64,000 bases of DNA from UBA8337 sp965221415 (GTDB lineage: Bacteria > Pseudomonadota > Alphaproteobacteria > RS24): positions 1-64,000 of the forward strand of contig OZ244887.1 in the NCBI GenBank assembly GCA_965221415.1, read 5' to 3'. Below are positions 45,443 to 54,907 of this stretch, piece after piece. Position 1 is the stretch's first letter; every line of letters starts with the position of its first letter. The notes under the pieces were generated by a model that searched no databases, had not been told where the DNA came from, and saw only the letters and a list, made by a program, of their open reading frames with translations. A program made the translations under genes and the position numbers.

Positions 45443-45919
45443 ATGGATATTAATCAACACTTACAACGAAAGTTTCTGGTGGTTGTCGATGGCACACCAG
45501 AAGGTCATGCGGCGTTGCGCTTTGCAGCCCGACGCGCTCACGGGACGGGCGGCAAGGTTGCTTTACTCTTGGTTGTCGAGCCTGAAAGCCAGAAACATTG
45601 GCTGGGGGTTGGCTCGCTGATGAAAGAAGAAGCCCAAGCCGAAGCCGAGGCCGTCTTGAAAGAATGTTCGCAGCTGGTCGAAATGCTCGGTGGCGAAAAA
45701 CCAGAAATGCATATTCGCCACGGCGCTTTGGCAGAAGAAATCGGCAGCCTGTTGCAAGAAGACCAGACGGTTTCAACTTTGGTGTTGGCCGCAGCCGTCG
45801 GCACGGCAGGCCCCGGGCCTCTGGTGTCGGCGATTGCTTCGGGTAAATCGGGGTTTCATATTCCGGTGACAATCGTGCCGGGTGACTTATCCGATAATGA
45901 GATTGACGCGCTCACGTAA
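45443..45919 (+). CDS. Universal stress protein (UspA family)
   Basis: 158 residues. Rossmann-like Usp fold beginning FLVVVDGTPEGHAALRFAARRA; the ATP-binding GxxG region near the end is degenerate (GPGPLVSAIASGKSGFHIPVTIVP). The specific role is unknown. A hairpin with a short T run follows, so it may be a single-gene or last-gene transcript. Confidence 0.85.
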   Translation: MDINQHLQRKFLVVVDGTPEGHAALRFAARRAHGTGGKVALLLVVEPESQKHWLGVGSLMKEEAQAEAEAVLKECSQLVEMLGGEKPEMHIRHGALAEEIGSLLQEDQTVSTLVLAAAVGTAGPGPLVSAIASGKSGFHIPVTIVPGDLSDNEIDALT

Positions 45920-45931
45920 CGCTACCCAAAT

Positions 45932-45955
45932 GAGGCAACAAAGCCTCGTAATTTT
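45932..45955 (+). terminator. Weak intrinsic terminator after usp
   Basis: GAGGC (45932-45936) and GCCTC (45943-45947) form a 5-bp stem with a 6-nt loop, followed by GTAATTTT. The short T run makes it weak. Confidence 0.4.
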
Positions 45956-46002
45956 GTGCCAAACTGCGTATATAGGTTTTAGAAGAAAGGAGGCGCGTTG
46001 CT

Positions 46003-46557
46003 ATGTTTATTCAAACCGAAGACACGCCTAATCCCGCGACGTTGAAATTTCTTCCCGGTCGCGAAGTCATGGGCGCAAAACCACCCGCTGATTTTCCCAA
46101 TGCCGATGCGGCCGAAGCCTCACCCTTGGCGACGGCACTATTTGCGATTGATAATGTGAGCGCGGTATTTTTTGGTGCCGATTTTATCGCTGTGTCGAAA
46201 TCGGCGGGCGAGTGGCAGCACGTGAAGCCAGCTATTTTGCAAGCGATTATGGAGCATTTTGTCGCTGATAAACCGCTTATGCTGCATGACGAGATGGAAG
46301 CCCATGCGGACGAAGATGGCGAAAATAGCGAGATTATCGCAGCCATTAAGCAGATTCTCGACACACGCGTGCGCCCTGCTGTGGCACAAGATGGCGGCGA
46401 TATTGTTTTTCACGGCTTTGATGAGGGCGTGGTTTCGTTGCATATGCGCGGGGCGTGTGCGGGCTGCCCGTCGGCCACCGCGACGCTGAAGCAGGGTGTT
46501 GAAAATCTTTTGAAGCATTATGTGCCTTCGGTCACCGAAGTGCGCGCTGTGATATAG
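46003..46557 (+). CDS. NifU/NfuA-type iron-sulphur carrier
   Basis: 184 residues: N-terminal Nfu_N domain (TPNPATLKFLPGREV) and C-terminal NifU domain with the cluster ligands Cys152 and Cys155 (CAGC). It carries a [4Fe-4S] cluster to client enzymes, such as MiaB, encoded 2 kb on. AAAGGAGG precedes the ATG. Confidence 0.94.
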   Translation: MFIQTEDTPNPATLKFLPGREVMGAKPPADFPNADAAEASPLATALFAIDNVSAVFFGADFIAVSKSAGEWQHVKPAILQAIMEHFVADKPLMLHDEMEAHADEDGENSEIIAAIKQILDTRVRPAVAQDGGDIVFHGFDEGVVSLHMRGACAGCPSATATLKQGVENLLKHYVPSVTEVRAVI

Positions 46558-46570
46558 GGCTTTGAGCGCG

Positions 46571-47161
46571 ATGAAGACACTCGACCAGACGAGTCTCGAT
46601 ATTTTATTTACCGAGGCGCGCTCGCATAATGATTTTGAGCCGATGGCGGTGAGCCACGCGCAATTAAACGCGCTTTATGATTTGATGAAAATGGGGCCAA
46701 CCAGTGCCAATTGCTGTCCGGCGCGCTTGGTGTTTGTCATCTCAGACGAGGCCAAGGCACGGCTTATTCCGTTTGCGATGGAAGGCAATGGTGCGAAAAT
46801 CCAAGCCGCCTCGGCTTGCGTGATTATTGCCAATGACACAAAGTTTTATGACCGTATTCCTGAATTATTTCCGCACGACCCATCGGCGCGCGAATGGTTT
46901 GCTGGCTCAGAAAGTCTGGCGGCGGAAACCGCGATGCGCAATGGCTCTTTGCAGGCGGCGTATCTGATGTTGGCGGCACGCGCCATGGGATTGGATGTCG
47001 GGCCACTATCGGGCTTTGATGCGGCAGGGGTGAATCAGGCGTTTTTCCCCGATGGGCGGTTTTCGACAAATATGCTGTGCAATATTGGCCGTGGCAAACC
47101 CGAGGCGGTGCTTGAGCGTCTGCCGCGTTTGGCGTTTGACGACGCGTGCCAGATACTCTGA
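46571..47161 (+). CDS. RutE-like malonic semialdehyde reductase/nitroreductase family
   Basis: About 196 residues. FMN-dependent nitroreductase fold with KMGPTSANCCPARLVFV and ARAMGLDVGPLSGFD, closely matching RutE. RutE reduces malonic semialdehyde in pyrimidine catabolism, but no other rut gene is in the window, so a broader aldehyde/quinone reductase role is equally possible. ATG 46571 is preferred to TTG 46562. Confidence 0.87.
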   Translation: MKTLDQTSLDILFTEARSHNDFEPMAVSHAQLNALYDLMKMGPTSANCCPARLVFVISDEAKARLIPFAMEGNGAKIQAASACVIIANDTKFYDRIPELFPHDPSAREWFAGSESLAAETAMRNGSLQAAYLMLAARAMGLDVGPLSGFDAAGVNQAFFPDGRFSTNMLCNIGRGKPEAVLERLPRLAFDDACQIL

Positions 47162-47166
47162 CAAAT

Positions 47167-47847
47167 ATGTCGAGTGCGCCGTTTATCCTTGCTTGCGATA
47201 CCACGCAAGGGGCATGTTCCGCCGCCCTTTACCGCGATGATGTGTTGGCGCATGCGCTGACCCCGATGCGCAAAGGCCATGCGGAAGCCTTGATGCCGAT
47301 GATTCAAACGCTGTGTGTGCAAGCCGATATCACACCTAATCAAATCGACCGTTTGGCTGTCACCCATGGGCCCGGCACATTTACTGGTGTGCGCGTCGGG
47401 CTGGCGGCGATGCGGGGGTTGGCTTTGGCGTTGGATATTCCGCTAAAGGCCTATGGAACGCTGCATGTAATGGCGCAAGCGCGCACGGAGGCAATACCGC
47501 TCATTGTTGCGGTTGATGCCCGCCGTGCGACTTTTTATGCGCAAGCTTTTGATGCCATGGCGACTCCTTTGGGGGCGGCGCAAGCACTTGATGCGGCGGC
47601 GGTTTTGGCGCTTATCGAAAATGGCGAGGTTGGGCTGATGGGCAGTGGCGCGGATTTATTACTCGCCGATGCGCCGTCGCGGTTTTTTAAAACCCCCGCG
47701 CCAGATTATCCGCAAAGTCATGTGTTGGCGGCGATGGCGGCGGGCGATTCCGAATGGGATAATTTAACCGTGCCAGAGCCGCTTTATTTGCGCCCGCCCG
47801 ATGCAAGCCTGCCCAATCGCGAAAAGTTTCCAGCCCGCAAGCGATAG
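47167..47847 (+). CDS. tsaB: TsaB, tRNA t6A biosynthesis protein
   Basis: About 226 residues, ASKHA fold. LACDTTQGACSAAL start and VTHGPGTFTGVRVGLAAMRGLALAL are diagnostic. It activates TsaD in making threonylcarbamoyladenosine at A37. ATG 47167 follows the previous stop by five bases. The tsaB-rimI pairing is common. Confidence 0.95.
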   Translation: MSSAPFILACDTTQGACSAALYRDDVLAHALTPMRKGHAEALMPMIQTLCVQADITPNQIDRLAVTHGPGTFTGVRVGLAAMRGLALALDIPLKAYGTLHVMAQARTEAIPLIVAVDARRATFYAQAFDAMATPLGAAQALDAAAVLALIENGEVGLMGSGADLLLADAPSRFFKTPAPDYPQSHVLAAMAAGDSEWDNLTVPEPLYLRPPDASLPNREKFPARKR

Positions 47848-47855
47848 GAGAAGAT

Positions 47856-48290
47856 ATGGTTTTTTTGCCAGAGCCTATTACGGATAGCGCGCAGCTTGCG
47901 GCGTTGCACGCGGCTGCTTTTGATGCACCATGGGATGAAATGTATTTTGCGCGCGCGTTAGACAGGCCCAACATCCATGCTTTCGGCACGCAAGAGGGGT
48001 TTATTTTGCTGCAAGTGCTAGGCGGCACGCCGTGTGAAGCCGAGATTCTGACGCTTTGTGTGCATCCAAAGGCGCGGCGCAAAGGGCTCGCGCAAGGATT
48101 GATTGATGCCGCTCAAACAAAGCTCAAAGCGCAATGTTTGTTTTTGGAAGTCAATGAAAACAATATTTCGGCGTGCGCGCTTTATCGTGCGTGCCAGTTT
48201 CGCGAAACGGGACGGCGCAAAGCATATTACAAAACGGCGGCGGGGGGGCGCGAAGATGCGCTCTTAATGCGGCGTGATTTTTCTCAATGA
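47856..48290 (+). CDS. rimI: RimI-type ribosomal protein acetyltransferase (GNAT)
   Basis: 144 residues. GNAT acetyl-CoA motif VHPKARRKGLAQGLIDAA and LEVNENNISACALYRACQF as in RimI, which acetylates the N-terminus of protein S18. Lies just after tsaB. Confidence 0.92.
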   Translation: MVFLPEPITDSAQLAALHAAAFDAPWDEMYFARALDRPNIHAFGTQEGFILLQVLGGTPCEAEILTLCVHPKARRKGLAQGLIDAAQTKLKAQCLFLEVNENNISACALYRACQFRETGRRKAYYKTAAGGREDALLMRRDFSQ

Positions 48291-48324
48291 GTGTGCTATC
48301 CACTATATAAATGGGTGAAGAGTG

Positions 48325-48759
48325 ATGAATAATAACGCGCCAGCCAATATCGAAGCCTTGGCCGTTGCGGCGGGCATGCGGATGACCGACCAACGCCGTG
48401 TTATTGCGCATGTCTTGTCGGAGGCGGCCGACCACCCCGATGTCGAAGAAGTCTATCGGCGTGCGTCAGAGCGCGATGCGGGGATTTCTATCGCCACTGT
48501 TTATCGCACGGTGCGACTATTTGAGGAGGCGGGTATTTTGACCCGCCATGATTTTGGCGATGGGCGGGCGCGTTACGAGCCTGCGGCGGACGACCATCAC
48601 GACCATTTGATTGATATCCAAAGCGGCAAAGTTATCGAGTTCACCAATGAAGAGATTGAACGCTTGCAGGCCGAAGTCGCCCAAAAGCTTGGCTATCGGT
48701 TAGTTGACCATCGCCTCGAATTATATGGCGTGCCGCTCACCAAAGACGATAAGAAATAG
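48325..48759 (+). CDS. Fur/Mur-family metalloregulator
   Basis: About 144 residues. Winged helix with RMTDQRRVIAHVL and ISIATVYRTVRLFEEAGIL, then the metal-site segment DHHDHLIDIQSGKVIEF. The CxxC zinc ligands of classical Fur are absent at that place, which is usual for alphaproteobacterial Fur/Mur (iron or manganese sensing). ATG 48325 is chosen; a GTG directly precedes it. Located between rimI and miaB, a common position. Confidence 0.92.
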   Translation: MNNNAPANIEALAVAAGMRMTDQRRVIAHVLSEAADHPDVEEVYRRASERDAGISIATVYRTVRLFEEAGILTRHDFGDGRARYEPAADDHHDHLIDIQSGKVIEFTNEEIERLQAEVAQKLGYRLVDHRLELYGVPLTKDDKK

Positions 48760-48800
48760 CCCCCCTTGCTGTTTTGCTGGAAAAGCTTTAAGGCGAAAGC

Positions 48801-50204
48801 ATGAATGATGTCACAAAGATAAATGCGTCCAATGATAAAGCCTGCTTTATCAAAACATATGGCTGCCAGATGAATGTTTACGACAGCGAGCGCATGGCTG
48901 AGGCGTTAGCCCATGCGGGATATCGCTCTGTCGAGACGCCCGAAGAAGCCGATATGGTTATTTTGAACACCTGCCATATTCGCGAGAAGGCGGCTGAAAA
49001 AGTCTATTCTGAGCTGGGACGGTTGCGCCCGCTCAAGCAGCGCAATAAAGATATGGTTATCGGCGTGGCGGGGTGTGTCGCACAAGCCGAAGGGGCTGAG
49101 ATGATTGCCCGTGCGCCCATGGTGGATATGGTTTTTGGGCCGCAAACTTTGCAGCAATTACCTGATATGTTGAGCGAAGTGGCCGATTTGCGCGCCCGTG
49201 GCGCAAAGCCTCGATTGGTGCGCACGGCGTTTCCAGCGGCGGAAAAATTTGCTGCTTTCACGCAAAACCCCCGCACCCCCGTGACGCGCAGCCCGAGTGC
49301 CTATGTCACCATTCAAGAAGGCTGCGACAAGTTTTGCACCTTTTGTGTGGTGCCCTATACGCGTGGCGAAGAAGTCTCGCGTGACACGGATGATATTGTC
49401 GCAGAAGCGCGCATATTGGTTGACCAAGGGGTCAGCGAGATAACGCTGCTCGGGCAAAATGTAAATGCGTGGCAAGATCGCAACACCAAATTGCGTTTGG
49501 CGGGGCTATTGGACGCGCTTGCGCAGATTGAGGGGTTGGCACGGCTGCGGTTTACCACCAGTCATCCGCGCGATATGGATAACGCGCTGATTGCCGCGCA
49601 TGGTCAAAACGATAAATTAATGCCGTATTTGCATTTGCCGGTGCAGGCGGGGTCGGACAAGATTTTAAAAGCGATGAATCGCAAGCACACGGCGGCTGAC
49701 TATGTGGCATTGTGCAAGAAGTTTCGGGCGGCACGACCAGATTTGGCGCTTTCGTCTGATTTTATTGTTGGTTTTCCGGGCGAGACGGATGAGGATTTTG
49801 CCGCCACTATGGCGTTGGTTGAGGAGGTGAATTACGCGCAAGCCTTTTCGTTTAAATACTCACCGCGCCCCGGCACACCTGCCGCAGATGATGACGCGCA
49901 AGTCGATGAGGCGGTAAAAGCTGCCCGCTTGCAAAGCCTAAAAGGGCTTTTGAGTGCGCAGCAATATGCGTTTAATCAAGCGCAATTGGGGCGCGTTTTG
50001 CCGGTTCTTTTAGACCGCGCCTCGCAAAAGCGCCCGCGCCAGATTTCTGGTCGCAGCCCTTATTTGCAGCCTGTGCATGTCAATTTGCCCGATGGCGCAG
50101 ATGAGCAAGCCATGTTGGCCGCCTTGCGGGGGCGTATTCTACCCGTTGAAATTACCGCCGCGCATGGCTTTAGTCTGAGCGGCCAGTTGGCATCGTCCCT
50201 TTAA
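48801..50204 (+). CDS. miaB: MiaB tRNA-2-methylthio-N6-isopentenyladenosine37 methylthiotransferase
   Basis: 467 residues. N-terminal UPF0004 cysteines at 22, 58 and 92, radical SAM motif at about Cys175, 179 and 182 (CDKFCTFC), and a C-terminal TRAM domain. It uses two [4Fe-4S] clusters to add a methylthio group to ms2i6A37. Confidence 0.98.
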   Translation: MNDVTKINASNDKACFIKTYGCQMNVYDSERMAEALAHAGYRSVETPEEADMVILNTCHIREKAAEKVYSELGRLRPLKQRNKDMVIGVAGCVAQAEGAEMIARAPMVDMVFGPQTLQQLPDMLSEVADLRARGAKPRLVRTAFPAAEKFAAFTQNPRTPVTRSPSAYVTIQEGCDKFCTFCVVPYTRGEEVSRDTDDIVAEARILVDQGVSEITLLGQNVNAWQDRNTKLRLAGLLDALAQIEGLARLRFTTSHPRDMDNALIAAHGQNDKLMPYLHLPVQAGSDKILKAMNRKHTAADYVALCKKFRAARPDLALSSDFIVGFPGETDEDFAATMALVEEVNYAQAFSFKYSPRPGTPAADDDAQVDEAVKAARLQSLKGLLSAQQYAFNQAQLGRVLPVLLDRASQKRPRQISGRSPYLQPVHVNLPDGADEQAMLAALRGRILPVEITAAHGFSLSGQLASSL

Positions 50205-50294
50205 GGCTTGCCAAATGCGCAAAGATTTCTGATACTTGGAGCATATGGTGCATTTACGAAATGTGACAGACAGGCTGGATAAAGGAGCGTGCGC

Positions 50295-51407
50295 TTGAGC
50301 CGTTCTGATAATAAGTCAACAGCTATTGAGACAGCGCGTGACGACCCGTTGGTTCTTGAGTTCGATAACAACCGCCTTCTGCCCGCGCTTTATGGCGAAC
50401 ACGGCAAGCATCTTGCGCGCATTGAGCAAACGCTAGATGTGTCCGTGGCCAATCGGGGCAATCAGGTGTTTGTGTCGGGGGCGGCGGATAATTGCAGCCG
50501 TGCAGCACACGTGCTAGGGACATTATATACGCATTTAGAACGCGGCGCAGAAGTCACGCGCGGCGATGTCGATGGCGCTTTGCGCCTCAGCCTTGGGCTT
50601 TTATCCGATGCAGCCGACAGCCCAATTGGCAATGGCATCGTCGGGCAAGGTCGCGGCAAAGCCAAAGGCCAGAACCAACCCCTGACGGGGCAAGCGGTTT
50701 TGCGTACCCAGCGCCGCGAAGTCCTGCCGCGCTCGCCCACCCAAGCTAAATATATCGAAGCCCTGTTAAACAGCGAATTGGTTATTGGCTCAGGGCCAGC
50801 TGGCACGGGCAAAACCTATTTGGCGGTGGCAGCGGCGGCGACCATGTTGGTGGAAGGCAAAGTCGACCGCATTATTTTATCGCGCCCTGCGGTAGAGGCG
50901 GGTGAGAATCTAGGTTTCTTGCCGGGCGACATGCGCGATAAAGTCGACCCTTATTTGCGCCCGCTTTATGATGCGCTTTACGATATGCTGCCGGGGCCAC
51001 AAGTGGCGCGCTCATTGGAAAGCGGTGAGATTGAGATAGCACCCTTAGCGTTTATGCGCGGGCGTACCCTGTCCAATAGTTTTGTTATTCTTGACGAAAG
51101 CCAAAACGCAACGCCGATGCAGATGAAAATGTTCTTAACCCGCATGGGCGAGAACTCGCGCATGGTCGTCACGGGCGACCCAAGCCAGATTGATTTACCC
51201 TTTGGGGCTAAATCAGGGCTTAAAGACGCGCTCGAGATTCTGCCGAAAATCAAAGGCTGCGATATTGTGCATTTTTCAGAAGAAGATGTCGTGCGCCATG
51301 ATATGGTCACACGCATCGTCAAAGCGTATAATCGACGCGATGGCACATTTGCCCCACAACAAAAGCGTCGCGTTAAAGCCAAACCAAAAGATGAGGGCGC
51401 AAGCTAA
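50295..51407 (+). CDS. PhoH-family ATPase
   Basis: About 370 residues: an N-terminal KH-like region (residues about 20-100) and a P-loop ATPase with GPAGTGKT near 167-174 and FVILDESQNATPMQMK. TTG 50295 is chosen because AAAGGAG ends seven bases before it; GTG 50289 would sit too close to that site. It precedes ybeY-corC-lnt, the conserved order; a link to RNA metabolism is suggested by this context. Confidence 0.94.
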   Translation: MSRSDNKSTAIETARDDPLVLEFDNNRLLPALYGEHGKHLARIEQTLDVSVANRGNQVFVSGAADNCSRAAHVLGTLYTHLERGAEVTRGDVDGALRLSLGLLSDAADSPIGNGIVGQGRGKAKGQNQPLTGQAVLRTQRREVLPRSPTQAKYIEALLNSELVIGSGPAGTGKTYLAVAAAATMLVEGKVDRIILSRPAVEAGENLGFLPGDMRDKVDPYLRPLYDALYDMLPGPQVARSLESGEIEIAPLAFMRGRTLSNSFVILDESQNATPMQMKMFLTRMGENSRMVVTGDPSQIDLPFGAKSGLKDALEILPKIKGCDIVHFSEEDVVRHDMVTRIVKAYNRRDGTFAPQQKRRVKAKPKDEGAS

Positions 51408-51418
51408 AGAGACCTATC

Positions 51419-51967
51419 ATGACACCTAACACACCATCACCGCTAAAGCTGAGTGAAGATGACCCGGAGCCTGACAGTCCGCGCTTAACGCTTGATATTG
51501 ATGTGCGGGATGTGCGCTGGCAGCCCTTGGTGGCGATTTTCGAAACGCAAAGCGCGGTTGTCTGGGCGCAACTTGGTATGCCGATGGCTGAAGTAAGTCT
51601 GGTATTGGCCGATGATGCAGAACTTAAACGGCTCAACCAGAAATATCGTGATAAGCCCGATGCGACCAATGTGCTGAGTTTTCCAGCACTTGATTTTGCT
51701 GACCCCCCCCACCCCACAGATATTGCCGCCCTTAGGTTTGCGCTATTGGGCGATATTATCATGTCGTATGACCGTCTTTCGGCAGAAGCTACGGCGGCCA
51801 ATAAAGACTTTGAGGCGCATAGCGTGCATTTGTTCGTCCACGGATTATTGCATTTGCTTGGCCATGACCATCAGGGCGCGGCTGATACCAAGGCGATGGA
51901 AAGCTTGGAGACGCAGCTATTGGTGGCGGCGGGATATGACGCACCTTATCAGGAGGTTGGCCGATGA
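51419..51967 (+). CDS. ybeY: YbeY endoribonuclease/rRNA maturation factor
   Basis: 182 residues with metal-binding HGLLHLLGHDH (His141, His145, His151). It takes part in 16S rRNA 3' maturation and ribosome quality control. It overlaps corC by ATGA. Confidence 0.97.
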   Translation: MTPNTPSPLKLSEDDPEPDSPRLTLDIDVRDVRWQPLVAIFETQSAVVWAQLGMPMAEVSLVLADDAELKRLNQKYRDKPDATNVLSFPALDFADPPHPTDIAALRFALLGDIIMSYDRLSAEATAANKDFEAHSVHLFVHGLLHLLGHDHQGAADTKAMESLETQLLVAAGYDAPYQEVGR

Positions 51968-52839
51968 GTTCGACTTCAAGCACGAGTTTCTGGCGGCGGC
52001 TATTTGGCGGGGCGGAAGCCTCTTTGCGCGAAAGCATCGAAGATGTGTTGGAAGAGGATGTGAGCGATGCCGCCGATTTTTCTGACGAAGAACGCCATAT
52101 GCTCAAAAACTTACTGGGGTTTCGCGATGTGCGCATCGATGATGTGATGGTGCCGCGCGCGGATATCGAGGCCATCGAGGCTGATATCGAGGTGGGCGAT
52201 TTGCTCGCGCAATTTTCTGCGTGTGGCCATTCGCGCATGCCGATTTTCCGCGATACGCTCGACCAGCCTATGGGCATGGTGCATGTGAAGGATGTTTTGT
52301 CGGCTATCCAAGCAACTGATTCAATTAATAAAGCGGATCTGGCAGCACTTATTCGCCCCGTTTTGTTTGTGCCGCCTTCTATGCCAGCTCTGGAGTTGCT
52401 GGTCAAAATGCAAGCGACGCGCAGCCATATGGCACTGGTGATAGATGAATATGGCGGCACGGATGGTCTGGTGACCATTGAGGATTTGATTGAAGAAATC
52501 ATCGGCGAGATTGAAGACGAGCATGACGAAGAAGAAGAATTATTAAAGCCTTTAACCCATGCACAAGCCCCTGAAGGGCCGTGGCGGGCGCAAGCGCGGC
52601 TTCCGTTGAGCGCGTTGGAGGATGCTTTGGGTGTCAGCTTTTCTGAAAATGAAGAGTTTGACGATAGTGATACGGTTGGCGGGTTGGTTTTTGTGATGGC
52701 GGGACGCGTGCCAGAACGTGGCGAAATGATTGCGCATCATCTTGATGATGGTCGCACGATTGAGTTTATCATCCGCGATGGTGACCCGCGACGGATTAAA
52801 TCGCTGGATATTCGCATCATCAAAGCGATGGCTGAATAA
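51964..52839 (+). CDS. corC: CorC-like CBS-domain protein (hemolysin C family)
   Basis: 291 residues: tandem CBS domains (DVMVPRADIEAIEAD, DEYGGTDGLVTIEDLIEEI) and a C-terminal CorC/HlyC transporter-associated domain. No transmembrane segment, so it is the soluble type linked to Mg/Co efflux. TAATG junction with lnt. Confidence 0.94.
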   Translation: MSSTSSTSFWRRLFGGAEASLRESIEDVLEEDVSDAADFSDEERHMLKNLLGFRDVRIDDVMVPRADIEAIEADIEVGDLLAQFSACGHSRMPIFRDTLDQPMGMVHVKDVLSAIQATDSINKADLAALIRPVLFVPPSMPALELLVKMQATRSHMALVIDEYGGTDGLVTIEDLIEEIIGEIEDEHDEEEELLKPLTHAQAPEGPWRAQARLPLSALEDALGVSFSENEEFDDSDTVGGLVFVMAGRVPERGEMIAHHLDDGRTIEFIIRDGDPRRIKSLDIRIIKAMAE

Positions 52840-54380
52840 TGACCCGCCTTGCCGCACGGGTGGCAGCGCATCCGCGTCTGGCGGTGTTTTTGGCGGGCTG
52901 TATCTTGCCATTGGCTTATGCGCCGTTCAAATTTTTGCCCGTATTTTATCTGTCTTACGCACTGGCCTTTTGGCTGGCATGGCAGTATCGCCATGCACCC
53001 AAGCGACTGTTCATCCTTGGGTGGCTATTTGGCTTTGGGCAGTTTTTCACTGGCTTGTCTTGGCTTGGTGAGGCGTTTCTGGTCGAGGCAGAGACTTTTT
53101 TATGGGTGCTGCCTTTTGCGGTGACATTGCTGCCAGCGGGATTGGCACTTTTTAGTGCCTGTGCGTTTGGGCTTTGGGGGGTGGTTTTTTCTGGCGCAAA
53201 AATCAGCCGTTTTTCTGGCACTTTTTTACTGGTGCTGTTTTTGGCGATGGCGGCTTATTTGCGCAGCACGGTTCTGACGGGTTTGCCGTGGAACTTACCA
53301 GCTATGGGATGGGGCAGTTGGCTCTATTTGGCACAGCCTGTGAGCCTTATTGGGGTGCATGGGCTTAGCACTTTGGCACTTGTCAGCGTGGCGTTTCTGC
53401 TGGCTGAATCTGTGCGGTTGCGATGGTTGGCATTGGTTTTGCCGCTTGTCATTATGGTGGGGTCGTGGGGGCATCTGCATATTGCAACACCCGTAGCTGC
53501 CACTGACATACAGATAAGCATTGTGCAGCCAAACCTTGCGCAGCGCGATAAATGGCTGGCTGAAAAGCGCGATGCGCATATTGAAAAAACCTTTAAATTG
53601 ACCCAATTGGCGTTGCAATATGCGCCCGATACCGACCTTATCATTTGGCCAGAAACGGCTATCCCTGCGCTGATTGACGAAGGCACGGGGTTTCGCGACC
53701 GATTGCGCGCGGCTCTGACAGTAACGCAAAACCCACCGCCCTATATTTTAACCGGCGCGGTGCGGCGTGAAGGCACGCCAGAAGCGCCGATTTTTTATAA
53801 TAGCACGATGCTGTGGTCGGGTGATGGCGATTTAGTGGCGCGGGCTGACAAGCATCATTTAGTGCCGTTTGGCGAGTATTTGCCGTTTCAGTCATGGCTC
53901 GAAGCGATGGGGTTGCAGCAATTGACGCGCTTGCGCGGCGGTTATGCGTCGGGGGCGGCTCAGGCGCGTTTGCAGGCGGCGGGCTTGCCGCTTATCGCGC
54001 CGCTGATTTGTTATGAGGCGATTTTTCCGTCTCTATCGGGGGGGCATCCGCGCCCCGAAGTGCTGGTTAATGTGACCAATGATGGGTGGTTCGGGCAATG
54101 GCACGGGCCGTATCAGCATTTGGCGCAGGTGCGATTGCGCGCGATTGAGCAAGGCCTGCCACTTTTGCGGGCTGCGAATACAGGTATCTCGGCGGCGTTT
54201 GATGCCAAAGGCCGCCAGATTGATGCGCTTGCCTTGGGCGAGGCGGGCGTGCTTTCGGTAAAATTACCCGCAGCACGAGCACCGACGCTATACCACCAAT
54301 ATGGCGATAGCTTTTTCTGGCTGTTTTGGGTGGTGAGTGTCGGTTGGATGACAGCTCGTACTAAAGGCACAAAGATTTGA
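52839..54380 (+). CDS. lnt: Apolipoprotein N-acyltransferase
   Basis: 513 residues. Six to seven N-terminal membrane helices and a periplasmic nitrilase domain with the triad Glu272 (WPETAIP), Lys338 (DKHHLVPFGEYLPF) and Cys391 (LICYEAIFP). It adds the third acyl chain to lipoproteins, which would include the one at 28932. Confidence 0.97.
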   Translation: MTRLAARVAAHPRLAVFLAGCILPLAYAPFKFLPVFYLSYALAFWLAWQYRHAPKRLFILGWLFGFGQFFTGLSWLGEAFLVEAETFLWVLPFAVTLLPAGLALFSACAFGLWGVVFSGAKISRFSGTFLLVLFLAMAAYLRSTVLTGLPWNLPAMGWGSWLYLAQPVSLIGVHGLSTLALVSVAFLLAESVRLRWLALVLPLVIMVGSWGHLHIATPVAATDIQISIVQPNLAQRDKWLAEKRDAHIEKTFKLTQLALQYAPDTDLIIWPETAIPALIDEGTGFRDRLRAALTVTQNPPPYILTGAVRREGTPEAPIFYNSTMLWSGDGDLVARADKHHLVPFGEYLPFQSWLEAMGLQQLTRLRGGYASGAAQARLQAAGLPLIAPLICYEAIFPSLSGGHPRPEVLVNVTNDGWFGQWHGPYQHLAQVRLRAIEQGLPLLRAANTGISAAFDAKGRQIDALALGEAGVLSVKLPAARAPTLYHQYGDSFFWLFWVVSVGWMTARTKGTKI

Positions 54381-54481
54381 GTTGCACGACCCCCCCTGCC
54401 TAACGCATAGTTTAGGTGGCTTAAAATACAATGAGCCAAAAAGGATAAGAAAAGACTGAATAAGAAAAATAAGGACTGAAC

Positions 54482-54904
54482 ATGCCACGCAAAAAGCATC
54501 AGGCGGTGGACGCTTTCATTGGCGCACGGGTACGACTGCGTCGCCTTCTCATGAATATGAGCCAAGAGGAATTGAGCGGCAAGCTAGCGGTGACTTTCCA
54601 GCAAGTGCAGAAATATGAAAAAGGCATCAACCGTATATCGGCGAGCCGCTTGCTCGAATTATCCGACGCGCTCGAAGTGCCAGTGCAGTTCTTTTTCGAA
54701 GGTCTGGACAATTATGCTGAGCCCGCCGAGCCGAATGGCATGGCCGAAGAAACCGTGGCGAACCCCTATCTGGAGTTTGTTTCCAGCAGCTCTGGCGTTG
54801 AGCTCAATCAGGCCTTTTTGCAGATAGAAGATGTTAAGATGCGCCGTCAATTGCTTGCCATGGTGTCTAATATCGCGCGTGTCAGCGGTAACGAAAAAAA
54901 CTGA
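54482..54904 (+). CDS. XRE-family helix-turn-helix regulator
   Basis: 140 residues. N-terminal Cro/C1-type HTH (LRRLLMNMSQEELSGKLAVT, FQQVQKYEKG, LLELSDALEVPV). A C-terminal helical region follows, with no recognised ligand domain. Its position just before metK is conserved in alphaproteobacteria. Targets are unknown; control of metK is a reasonable guess only. Confidence 0.9.
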   Translation: MPRKKHQAVDAFIGARVRLRRLLMNMSQEELSGKLAVTFQQVQKYEKGINRISASRLLELSDALEVPVQFFFEGLDNYAEPAEPNGMAEETVANPYLEFVSSSSGVELNQAFLQIEDVKMRRQLLAMVSNIARVSGNEKN

Positions 54905-54907
54905 CTT

